Source: Chromobacteriaceae bacterium (GTDB taxonomy: Bacteria; Pseudomonadota; Gammaproteobacteria; Burkholderiales; Aquaspirillaceae). From it: DNA of 6,571 nucleotides. A model generated the notes under the pieces. It was not told where the DNA came from, did not search any database, and saw only the letters and a program-made list of their open reading frames with translations. The stretch lies in assembly GCA_030151505.1 (NCBI GenBank), contig JASLDQ010000166.1, positions 1 to 6,571 on the forward strand, read 5' to 3'. Below are positions 1 through 5,573 of this stretch, piece after piece (the stretch's first letter is position 1; each line of letters starts with the position of its first letter). The position numbers and the translations under genes are program-made.

Positions 1-4
1 CTGG

Positions 5-36
5 AAAAAAGGGCGCATAGCAATGGACATGCGCCC
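5..36 (-). terminator. Intrinsic terminator of the MFS exporter gene
   Basis: Read on the minus strand, an 8-bp perfect stem (GGGCGCAT at 36-29 pairing with ATGCGCCC at 18-11) with a 10-nt loop is followed directly by six T residues (10-5). It begins about 8 bases after the TAG stop of the MFS gene. Stem, loop and U-tract are the textbook rho-independent arrangement. On the plus strand the bases after the stem are only weakly T-rich, so it is mainly a minus-strand terminator. Confidence 0.9.
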
Positions 37-44
37 TGTTCTTG

Positions 45-1220
45 CTATTCGTGGTGACGGTATCGATGCCAGATCAGCAGGGCCACCAACGCCAGTCCCG
101 TGCCGGCGAAGCAGACTCCCGTCCAGCCGTAATGTTCAAACAGCGCGGTCGATACCAGCGAGCCCAAGGATCCACCGATAAAGTAGCCCGTCATATAGCC
201 GGCGTTGATCCGGTTTCTGGCTTCGGGGCGCAGTTTGTAGACCACGTTCTGGTTGCTGACGTGGCAGAGCTGCACCGCCAGATCCAGCAGCAGGACGCCG
301 CCCAGCAGGGCGAGCAGCGACGATTCGGCGAACGCCAGGGGCACCCAGGAGCAGACCAGCGCTATCAGGCCGATGCTGATGGCAAGGCCGGTTTTGCCTC
401 CGTCCGCCAACCGGCCCGCCAGATTCGCCGCCAGTGTCCCGGCGGCACCGGCAAGGCCGAACAAGCCAATCACCGCGTCCGAGTATTCATAAGGAGGGGC
501 CGCCAGCAGGAATGCCAGAGGCGTCCAGAGCATGGCGAAGAGGGCGAAGCTGAGCCCTCCAAGAACCGTGCGCAGGCGAAACAGCGGCTCGGTGACGAAC
601 AGCAACGCCACCGAGGCCAGCAGGCGTGGATAGCTGAGTCCTGCCGATTCTTGGTGGCGCGGCAGCGCGCAGGCCAGGGCGGCGGCAGTCAGTACCATCA
701 TCACCGCCGCCAGCCAGTACACGGTCTTCCAGTCGCCGAGGGCCGACAGCCCGCCGGCCACCGTGCGGGCCAGCAGGATGCCGAGCAGCAAGCCGCTCAT
801 CACCGTGCCGATCACCCGTCCCCGTTCCGCCGGCGCGGCCAGCGTCGCGGCAAAGGGCAGCAGCACCTGGGCGACGACCGAAAACAGCCCGGTCATGGCC
901 GTGCCGAGCAAGAGCAAGGGCAGGCTGGTCGACAGTGCGCTCAGGGTCAGGCCCAGCGCGGCCAGGAGCGTCATCGACACGATCAGCTTGCGGCGTTCGT
1001 AGAGGTCGCCAAGGGGCACCAGCAGGATCAGGCCGGCCGCGTAGCTGAGCTGGGCCGTGGTGACGACGCTGCCGGCGCTGGCGTAGGACAGCCCGAATTC
1101 CTCGGCAATGGTGTGCAGCAGCGGTTGGGGGTAGTAATTGCTGGCTACGGCGATGCCGGTTGAAAAGGCAATGAGCAGCATCAGCCAGCGGCTGAGGCCG
1201 GCAGGGGGATGGGAGTGCAT
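45..1220 (-). CDS. MFS transporter, probable drug/metabolite exporter (YnfM-like)
   Basis: This encodes a 391-aa inner-membrane protein of the major facilitator superfamily, probably a proton-coupled exporter. Hydrophobic segments run through the whole length, compatible with 12 transmembrane helices. The N-terminal half has an SNYYPQPLL segment in helix 1 (residues 27-35) and a motif-A loop between helices 2 and 3 (GDLYERRK, 71-78, with the conserved Asp72 and the basic pair). A glycine-rich helix 5 (about 142-157) sits where exporters carry motif C. The length and the YPQPLL signature fit the YnfM-type group of MFS proteins; this is a family impression. The substrate cannot be read from sequence. 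The ATG at 1220-1218 has a GGAG (1233-1230) nine bases upstream. It is transcribed divergently from a LysR regulator, which probably controls it, and it is followed by its own terminator, so it is a single-gene unit. Confidence 0.9.
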   Translation of the reverse strand: MHSHPPAGLSRWLMLLIAFSTGIAVASNYYPQPLLHTIAEEFGLSYASAGSVVTTAQLSYAAGLILLVPLGDLYERRKLIVSMTLLAALGLTLSALSTSLPLLLLGTAMTGLFSVVAQVLLPFAATLAAPAERGRVIGTVMSGLLLGILLARTVAGGLSALGDWKTVYWLAAVMMVLTAAALACALPRHQESAGLSYPRLLASVALLFVTEPLFRLRTVLGGLSFALFAMLWTPLAFLLAAPPYEYSDAVIGLFGLAGAAGTLAANLAGRLADGGKTGLAISIGLIALVCSWVPLAFAESSLLALLGGVLLLDLAVQLCHVSNQNVVYKLRPEARNRINAGYMTGYFIGGSLGSLVSTALFEHYGWTGVCFAGTGLALVALLIWHRYRHHE

Positions 1221-1269
1221 CGGTTTCGGCTCCGGCAGGAAAGGCGCCGATTTTCGGTCATTGCGTCAC

Positions 1270-1298
1270 ATGATAAAAATGAATTGTTAAGATGGTAA
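1270..1298 (-). promoter_or_regulatory. Putative sigma-70 promoter of the MFS gene
   Basis: On the minus strand a -35-like TTACCA (1298-1293, 4 of 6 consensus) is separated by 17 bases from a -10-like TATCAT (1275-1270, 5 of 6 consensus). This places the start of transcription about 40-45 bases before the ATG at 1220. The -35 element lies inside the inverted repeat at 1280-1305, so a protein bound there would touch the RNA polymerase site. The promoter is predicted from sequence only. Confidence 0.5.
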
Positions 1299-1305
1299 CA
1301 ATTCA
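1280..1305. promoter_or_regulatory. Inverted-repeat operator, likely LysR-type regulator site
   Basis: The arms TGAATTGTTA (1280-1289) and TAACAATTCA (1296-1305) are perfect reverse complements, separated by six bases (1290-1295). The site lies in the divergent gap between the MFS and LysR genes, 17 bases before the chosen LysR start. The repeat contains the T-N11-A spacing typical of LysR-family boxes within an AT-rich dyad. It is far more AT-rich than the surrounding coding DNA. Binding by the adjacent LysR protein is an inference from position and symmetry. Confidence 0.75.
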
Positions 1306-1321
1306 AAAAAGAGATGGTTTC

Positions 1322-2269
1322 ATGAATCTCAAGCAGCTCGAATTTGCCGTTGCCCTCGCCGAGGAGCGCAATTTCACGCGCGCAGCCCAACGCTGCCATA
1401 TCGTCCAGTCTGCCCTGAGCCACCAGATCGCCCGACTGGAAGAGGAACTCGGAGCCTTGCTGTTCGAGCGGCTTCCCCGTCACGTCAGAGTAACGCCGGC
1501 TGGAGACGCCTTTCTGGCGCACGCACGCCGGGCACTGGAATCCGTCAGGCGCATCCACGAGGATGTTGCCGCCGTGACGGGCGAAGTGCGCGGTAGCCTG
1601 GCGGTCGGCAAGATTTCTTCGCTCACCACGGTCGATCTGGTCGACGTGCTGGCCGACTTCCACCAGCAGTTTCCGCAGGTCGACATCCGTCTGCGCATGG
1701 ACATGAGCGAGATCCTGCTGCAGGACGTGCGGGAGCGGAGGCTCGATCTGGCGTTCGTGGGCTTGTTGAGCAGCGATCCGGTCGAGGGCGTTGCCTACCG
1801 GGTGCTGGCCGAGGAGGAACTAGTGTCGATCCTGCCCGAAGGACATCCTCTGTCCGGTCGGGAGCGGCTCCGGCTGGACGAGTTGGCGGATTTGCCGCTG
1901 GTGGACTTTCAGGCCGGTAGCAGTGCCCGCCGGCAAACCAGTGAGGCCTTCGCCGCGCTCGGTCTGCCCCACCGGGTGCGCTTCGAGATCAGCCACATGT
2001 CGCTGCTGGAGAAATTCGTGTGTCGCGGGCTAGCCGTTGGTCTGGTTCCGGCCACCATTGCCCAAGGATTCCGCCAGGTGGTCCGGATTCCGGTCTGCGA
2101 CGCACCGGTCCGGCGGGTGTATGTCGTTTGGCAAACCATGCCCACGCCGGCGGCTCAGGCGTTTCTTTCCACGCTGGACCGCGCGCTGGAAAGCAGGCAA
2201 GCCGGCGTAGGGCGGGGAGGCGCGGCCCCGGCCGCGGTTGCCCTGGCCCGGGCACGGCTATCGCATTGA
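1322..2269 (+). CDS. LysR-family transcriptional regulator
   Basis: This encodes a 315-aa LysR-type regulator. Residues 1-60 form the winged helix-turn-helix: the protein opens MNLKQLEFAV, followed by the FTRAAQRCHIVQSALSHQIA recognition region (18-37) and the wing ending VTPAG (57-61). A linker helix (about 62-88) precedes the periplasmic-binding-protein-like effector domain (about 91-290). An Ala/Arg-rich tail (about 291-315) extends past the usual end of the fold. The start at 1322 is chosen over the in-frame ATG at 1292 for two reasons: the family fold begins at MNLKQLEF, and an AAAGAGA ribosome binding site (1308-1314) sits 7 bases upstream. The 1292 start would place coding sequence inside the operator palindrome. 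The gene is divergent from the MFS exporter, so it probably senses a small molecule, controls that gene and represses itself. The ligand is unknown. Confidence 0.93.
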   Translation: MNLKQLEFAVALAEERNFTRAAQRCHIVQSALSHQIARLEEELGALLFERLPRHVRVTPAGDAFLAHARRALESVRRIHEDVAAVTGEVRGSLAVGKISSLTTVDLVDVLADFHQQFPQVDIRLRMDMSEILLQDVRERRLDLAFVGLLSSDPVEGVAYRVLAEEELVSILPEGHPLSGRERLRLDELADLPLVDFQAGSSARRQTSEAFAALGLPHRVRFEISHMSLLEKFVCRGLAVGLVPATIAQGFRQVVRIPVCDAPVRRVYVVWQTMPTPAAQAFLSTLDRALESRQAGVGRGGAAPAAVALARARLSH

Positions 2270-2297
2270 TCGTTTCCGCAAGCTCAGGCCCTGCTCG

Positions 2298-2327
2298 CCA
2301 AACCGGCTTTGGTATTCGCCGGGTTGG
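2298..2327. terminator. Possible shared hairpin between convergent genes
   Basis: The arms CCAAACCGGC (2298-2307) and GCCGGGTTGG (2318-2327) pair at 9 of 10 positions (one A/G mismatch) around a 10-nt loop. The hairpin lies in the 82-bp gap between the LysR stop (plus) and the MCP stop (minus), where a bidirectional terminator would be expected. No T-tract follows on either strand, so intrinsic termination would be weak. Rho-dependent termination or an end-protecting role is equally possible. Confidence 0.4.
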
Positions 2328-2351
2328 GACATGGCAAAGGCCGGGCGGTGT

Positions 2352-3668
2352 TCAGCTCGTCAGCTGGTTGGAGAACTGTCCGACCGCATTGACGACGCGC
2401 TGCGCGCCATCCTGAATTTCCACGATGACCGCGCCTGCCTGCCCGGCCAGCTCCAGCCCTTGTTCGGCTTGTTGCCGGCCGCTGCCGATGATGGACACCG
2501 CCTGTTCGGCCAATTGCTGGTTCTGCCGCACGACGCTGACGATTTCCTCGGTGGCTTCACTGGTGCGCGAGGCCAGTCTCCGGACCTCGTCCGCCACCAC
2601 CGCGAAGCCCCGGCCCTGTTCGCCGGCCCGGGCCGCCTCGATCGCGGCGTTGAGGGCCAGCAGGTTGGTCTGGTCGGCGATGCTGCTGATGCTTTCGATG
2701 ATCGATCCGATGAGCTGGGATTGCTTGTCCAGCGCCTCGATCCCTTCCGACGCTTCCTGCATGTACTTGGCCAGTTCGCGCATGACCTGCACCGTTTCCT
2801 GCACCACGCCGGCGCCGCGCTGCGCGCTGCTGTCGGTATGCCGGGAGGTGTTGTAGGCGATGTTGGCGGCGTCGGCGATGGCCTGTTCGCGGTTGACCTG
2901 ATCGGTAATCACCGTGGCGAACTTGACGATCTTGTAGAGCCTGTCGTGTGCATCGATGATCGGGTTGTACGACGCTTCCAGCCAGACGACGCGGCCCTTG
3001 CTGTCCAGGCGCTTGAAGCGTTCGGCGATGAATTCGCCGCGCTTGAGCTTGTCCCAGAACTCCTGGTAATGCGGCGAATCGGCTTCCTCGGCTTCACAGA
3101 ATATCCGGTGGTGCTTGCCCTTGATCTGCTCGAGCGAATAGCCCATCGCCCGCAGGAAACGGTCGTTGGCGGTGAGGATTTCGCCGTCCAGACTGAATTC
3201 GATGACCGCGGTCGAGCGCTGCAACGCCTCGATCAGATTTTCGTGCTCCCGGGAGCTTTCGATGGTCCGGGTCAGGTCGCTGGAATGCATCGAAAAGCGC
3301 TTCAATCGGCCATCGCTGGTACGAATGGGTTGCAGGATAGAACGCAGCCAGGCCTCTTGCCCATTGCCGCGCAGCAGGCGCACGGCCCCGCTCAAGTGTT
3401 CGCCCTTGGTAATGGCCGCTTTCAGCCGGTAGTAGAAATCCAGGCCGCGGACATGAGGCGGAACCAGCTCCTCGATGGAACGCCCCACCAGATCGGCGCT
3501 TCGATAGAACATTTCCTTCTCGAAATTGGCATTCACTGACTCGATCCGGCCTTCCGGATCGAGGTAAAGAGCCAACATTTCGCTGTCAAGACAGTTTCTG
3601 ACTTGCTCAATCGATGAAAGCTCTTCGCGCAGGGCCGACAATTCCTGTTTCAAGCGTTTATTAAACAT
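2352..3668 (-). CDS. Soluble PAS-PAS methyl-accepting chemotaxis protein, BdlA-like
   Basis: This encodes a 438-aa cytoplasmic chemoreceptor. It has no signal peptide and no membrane segment. Residues 1-30 look like a short coiled coil. PAS domain 1 spans about 24-133, with a [13 protein letters not shown] segment. PAS domain 2 spans about 146-256 and has the typical [11 protein letters not shown] start and an EASYNPIID strand near 231. From about 260 to the end is an MCP signalling hairpin; its tip ([20 protein letters not shown], 333-352, then [14 protein letters not shown]) is the near-invariant contact site for CheA and CheW. Each arm is about 90 residues, so this is a short MCP class. 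No CheR-docking pentapeptide is present at the C-terminus. The layout matches P. aeruginosa BdlA (two PAS domains plus MCP, about 417 aa), which acts in biofilm dispersion. Flavin or heme binding by the PAS domains cannot be judged here. The start at 3668 ([10 protein letters not shown]) is preferred over ATG 3791 because related receptors begin this way; the extra 41 residues look non-coding. The upstream ribosome binding site is weak. Confidence 0.9.
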   Translation of the reverse strand: MFNKRLKQELSALREELSSIEQVRNCLDSEMLALYLDPEGRIESVNANFEKEMFYRSADLVGRSIEELVPPHVRGLDFYYRLKAAITKGEHLSGAVRLLRGNGQEAWLRSILQPIRTSDGRLKRFSMHSSDLTRTIESSREHENLIEALQRSTAVIEFSLDGEILTANDRFLRAMGYSLEQIKGKHHRIFCEAEEADSPHYQEFWDKLKRGEFIAERFKRLDSKGRVVWLEASYNPIIDAHDRLYKIVKFATVITDQVNREQAIADAANIAYNTSRHTDSSAQRGAGVVQETVQVMRELAKYMQEASEGIEALDKQSQLIGSIIESISSIADQTNLLALNAAIEAARAGEQGRGFAVVADEVRRLASRTSEATEEIVSVVRQNQQLAEQAVSIIGSGRQQAEQGLELAGQAGAVIVEIQDGAQRVVNAVGQFSNQLTS

Positions 3669-3721
3669 GAAGGTAAATTCCGAAGGATTGATCTCAACTG
3701 CCGAAGTTTGGTTGCGCGTTC

Positions 3722-3754
3722 GCCGCCAGTCGCTCCTTCGATGAGGCTGGCGGC
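3722..3754 (-). promoter_or_regulatory. Leader hairpin upstream of the PAS-MCP gene
   Basis: The arms GCCGCCAG (3722-3729) and CTGGCGGC (3747-3754) pair perfectly around a 17-nt loop. On the minus strand the hairpin lies about 53 bases before the MCP start at 3668. No T-tract follows, so it does not look like an intrinsic terminator. It would fall within the 5' untranslated RNA if transcription starts near the TACAAT at 3785-3780. Confidence 0.4.
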
Positions 3755-3779
3755 ATACGGTTCTGCGAGTGTTCGCCAC

Positions 3780-3785
3780 ATTGTA
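3780..3785 (-). promoter_or_regulatory. Possible -10 element for the PAS-MCP gene
   Basis: On the minus strand TACAAT matches the sigma-70 -10 consensus at 5 of 6 positions and lies about 112 bases before the chosen start. No good -35 hexamer is found at 16-18 bases spacing. I did not find the GCCGATAA-type -10 of the flagellar sigma factor FliA in this leader, so control as a flagellar class gene is not supported by sequence. Confidence 0.25.
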
Positions 3786-4064
3786 AAGCACCTTGTCCTA
3801 TCACAGATGACTGGCTTGCGTGAATGGAGCGTGACGAAAGGATCGAATGCGGCAAGCAGCGGCCAGTATGGCGAGGGGCGGCAAGCAGTCGACGTGTGCC
3901 TTGAGGCGGGGACGAGCTACCGGCTGCATCATGGTTTCGGCGGACAGGGAGATGGAGAACTGCAGGAAGATGGGGCTGCCGTGACGACATTCGTGGCGGC
4001 CGGCCGGGCGGTCCAACACGCTCGGGCCCCTGTGCCGATTGCCTTGGCGGCAGTTGCCGGGCGT

Positions 4065-4086
4065 GGCTTGGCGGTGTGTCCAAGCC
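4065..4086. repeat. Perfect 7-bp inverted repeat (hairpin)
   Basis: GGCTTGG (4065-4071) and CCAAGCC (4080-4086) pair perfectly around an 8-nt loop. The hairpin lies in the gene-free stretch, about 170 bases past the stop of the minus-strand EAL-HDOD gene. No T-tract follows on either strand. Its role is unknown. Confidence 0.4.
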
Positions 4087-4248
4087 GGCGGGAGAGGAGG
4101 GAGGTTCGGCCCACGGGCACCAGGTGCTGGAGCCGGTTCCGTGCCCGCCCCGGCATCAGGGGGAGAGTGCCGCGTCCTTCAGAAGTAAGGAGCCCGGGCT
4201 GGCGGCGTGTCCCGGCTTTCGGGAGCATCGCCAATCGAGGTAAGGGAA

Positions 4249-4265
4249 GGCCGCTTCAGGCGGCC
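4249..4265 (-). terminator. Hairpin overlapping the stop codon of the downstream EAL-HDOD gene
   Basis: GGCCGC (4249-4254) and GCGGCC (4260-4265) form a perfect 6-bp stem with a 5-nt loop that contains most of the TGA stop (4258-4256). On the minus strand it is followed by TTCCCTTACC, which is pyrimidine-rich but not a true T-tract. It may contribute to transcription ending or 3' end stability, but the evidence for an intrinsic terminator is weak. Confidence 0.4.
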
Positions 4266-5461
4266 AGTTCCTCGACCCAGGCCAGGGCGTCGAGGTGGGC
4301 ATGGTTGACCTGCTCCGCGCTCAGCGTCAGTTGCCGGGCCAAGGTGTCGACGAGTTCGGCATCGATGTTTTCGCAGGCTTCGGCCAGTGCGAGCCAGGCG
4401 CCGTAGGGTCCTTGCCGGTGCAGCAAGGCGGCGCTGATGGTGTCCGGGGGGCTGAGCATCTGCAGCAGCGTTTCCATCGGCATGTCCAGGATGACGTTGA
4501 GCAGCGAGAACAGGCCGACGACGAACAGGTTGTCGCGTTCGGTGCCGATCAGGCGCAGTTGTCCGAGCTGTTCCATCAGCCTTGCGCGGATCAGGGCCAT
4601 CCGGGCGAGGGCGGGCGGGGTGGTGGCGCTGGCGGAGGTGACGACGAGCAGGCTCAACCAGCGGTAGAGCTGGCGGTAGCCCATGATCGCCAGCGCTTGC
4701 CGGATCGAGTAGACCGGGCGGCTGGCGCCGAATCCCACCGAGTTGATGTACTGGATCAGGCGGGCCGGCAGCGCAACGTCGCGCTTGATCGCCGTCTCGA
4801 TGTCGGCCGTGTCGGCGTTGGTCCGGACCAGATTGAGCAGGTCGATCATGCGTCCATAGGCCGGATCGAGGGTTTTTATCGACAGGGTTTCCGGGCGGGC
4901 GAAGTGGTGACCCTGGAAGTAGTCGAACCCCATGTCGAGACAGGCCTTGAATTCACCAGGGGTTTCCAAACATTTGGCGATCAGCTTGGCGTCGTGTCGG
5001 CCGAGCGCGCGGATCCTGCCGGCCAGCGCAGCCAGATCCCGGTCGCGCACACTGAAGTACAGGTAGTCGGCCAGTTCCAGCCACGGCTGGCCGATGGGCA
5101 GGGCCGGCGTGTCGTTGAAGGCGAGGGCATAGCCTTTGGCGCGCAGCTCGCGGCAGGCCGTCAAGGTCGCCGGAGAGGGGGACGGGTCGATGATTTCCAG
5201 CACGATCCGTGTGGGCGGAAGCAATTCCAGCAGCTCGCTGTCCAGCATCGACGAGGTCACGTTGATGACGGCCAGATTGTCGCCCAGCCGCCAGTCCGTC
5301 CCCATTTGGGTCAGGAAAGTGGAGATTACCTGAGCGCCCGCTTCGAAAGCGTTGTCGAAGTGTGCCTGAGTGGCGTTGGCGGCATGTCTGAACAGCAGCT
5401 CGTAACCCAGGATGTTCTGGTCGCGGTCGATAATCACCTGGCGGCCGATATAAGCCTGCAT
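4256..5461 (-). CDS. EAL-HDOD protein with a degenerate, probably inactive EAL domain
   Basis: This encodes a 401-aa cytoplasmic protein of the YuxH-like EAL-HDOD class, with usual full length. The EAL domain covers about residues 1-200 and the HDOD domain about 205-400. The motif GYELLFR (19-25), the Asn of INVT (66-69) and the Gln of YFQGHHFARP (181-190) remain. Several other positions needed for c-di-GMP hydrolysis have changed: LEITE has become LEIID (88-92), DDF has become NDT (116-118), the IKVD lysine has become Tyr135, and the Glu of AEKVET has become Lys163. It is therefore probably not an active phosphodiesterase and may act by binding nucleotide or partner proteins. HDOD domains are usually non-enzymatic signalling modules. 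The start is ATG 5461-5459 (MQAYIGRQVI), with an AGGGA site 5 bases upstream; a GTG codon lies directly before it. A longer in-frame ATG at 5542 only adds Pro/Gly/Lys-rich residues. The gene follows an intact paralogue on the same strand after 112 bp. Confidence 0.88.
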   Translation of the reverse strand: MQAYIGRQVIIDRDQNILGYELLFRHAANATQAHFDNAFEAGAQVISTFLTQMGTDWRLGDNLAVINVTSSMLDSELLELLPPTRIVLEIIDPSPSPATLTACRELRAKGYALAFNDTPALPIGQPWLELADYLYFSVRDRDLAALAGRIRALGRHDAKLIAKCLETPGEFKACLDMGFDYFQGHHFARPETLSIKTLDPAYGRMIDLLNLVRTNADTADIETAIKRDVALPARLIQYINSVGFGASRPVYSIRQALAIMGYRQLYRWLSLLVVTSASATTPPALARMALIRARLMEQLGQLRLIGTERDNLFVVGLFSLLNVILDMPMETLLQMLSPPDTISAALLHRQGPYGAWLALAEACENIDAELVDTLARQLTLSAEQVNHAHLDALAWVEELAA

Positions 5462-5476
5462 CACTTTCCCTTTTTT

Positions 5477-5498
5477 CGGCGGCGGAGGATCGCCGCCG
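5477..5498 (-). promoter_or_regulatory. Strong hairpin next to the ribosome binding site, between the EAL-HDOD paralogues
   Basis: CGGCGGCG (5477-5484) and CGCCGCCG (5491-5498) form a perfect 8-bp, all-GC stem with a 6-nt loop. On the minus strand it is followed by AAAAAA and then the AGGGA ribosome binding site of the gene starting at 5461. Because A residues, not T residues, follow it on the coding strand, it is not an intrinsic terminator for that direction. The 5493-5498 arm could instead pair with CGGCGG at 5513-5518, giving two mutually exclusive folds. A role in RNA stability, processing or translation control of the second gene is inference. Confidence 0.55.
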
Positions 5499-5573
5499 GC
5501 ATCCCCGGATTGCGGCGGTCGATCAAACCGGCATTTTCCCATATCCCGCAGTCGTTGGGAGGCATGCTGCGGA

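Larger units (their letters stand above)
3669..4255. other. 587-bp intergenic stretch, no convincing gene
   Basis: The stretch lies between the MCP start and the stop of the downstream EAL-HDOD gene. Open frames exist on both strands (for example plus 3708-4406, minus 3801-4019 and minus 3929-4234), but none has a recognisable domain, a convincing ribosome binding site or a protein-like composition. Most are Arg/Pro/Ala/Ser-rich, as expected for chance frames in GC-rich DNA. An 11-bp direct repeat GCGGCAAGCAG occurs at 3849-3859 and 3878-3888. Perfect short inverted repeats lie at 3722-3754, 4065-4086, 4175-4191, 4210-4224 and 4249-4265. It may hold an untranslated leader, a small RNA or gene remains. 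Confidence 0.6.

Noticed and set aside
42..1163. A 373-codon plus-strand open frame opposite the MFS gene.
   Set aside because: Its Gln/Arg/Gly-rich composition is typical of the antisense of a membrane protein gene; the minus strand encodes a clear MFS transporter.
2238..3539. A 433-codon plus-strand open frame opposite the PAS-MCP gene.
   Set aside because: It is a shadow of the MCP reading frame, which has clear PAS and MCP motifs on the other strand; the plus-strand product has no known domain.
3801..4019. A 72-codon minus-strand open frame beginning with GTG, with a mildly hydrophobic middle.
   Set aside because: There is no recognisable family and no clear ribosome binding site, and the open frame continues upstream of the GTG with low-complexity residues; the evidence is too weak for a gene call.
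4195..4240. On the minus strand, a GGC...GAAA...GGGAC...GCC order resembling a c-di-GMP-I riboswitch, tempting next to EAL genes.
   Set aside because: The conserved GCAAACC core is absent, the stem closing the GAAA loop has a mismatch, and the site lies downstream of the EAL-HDOD stop and more than 500 bases from the next gene. The simple TCCCG/CGGGA hairpin (4210-4224) explains the pattern.
3708..4406. A 232-codon plus-strand open frame across the gene-free stretch.
   Set aside because: No domain is recognisable, its C-terminal part is antisense to the EAL-HDOD gene, its composition is Arg/Ser/Ala-rich, and no clear ribosome binding site is present.
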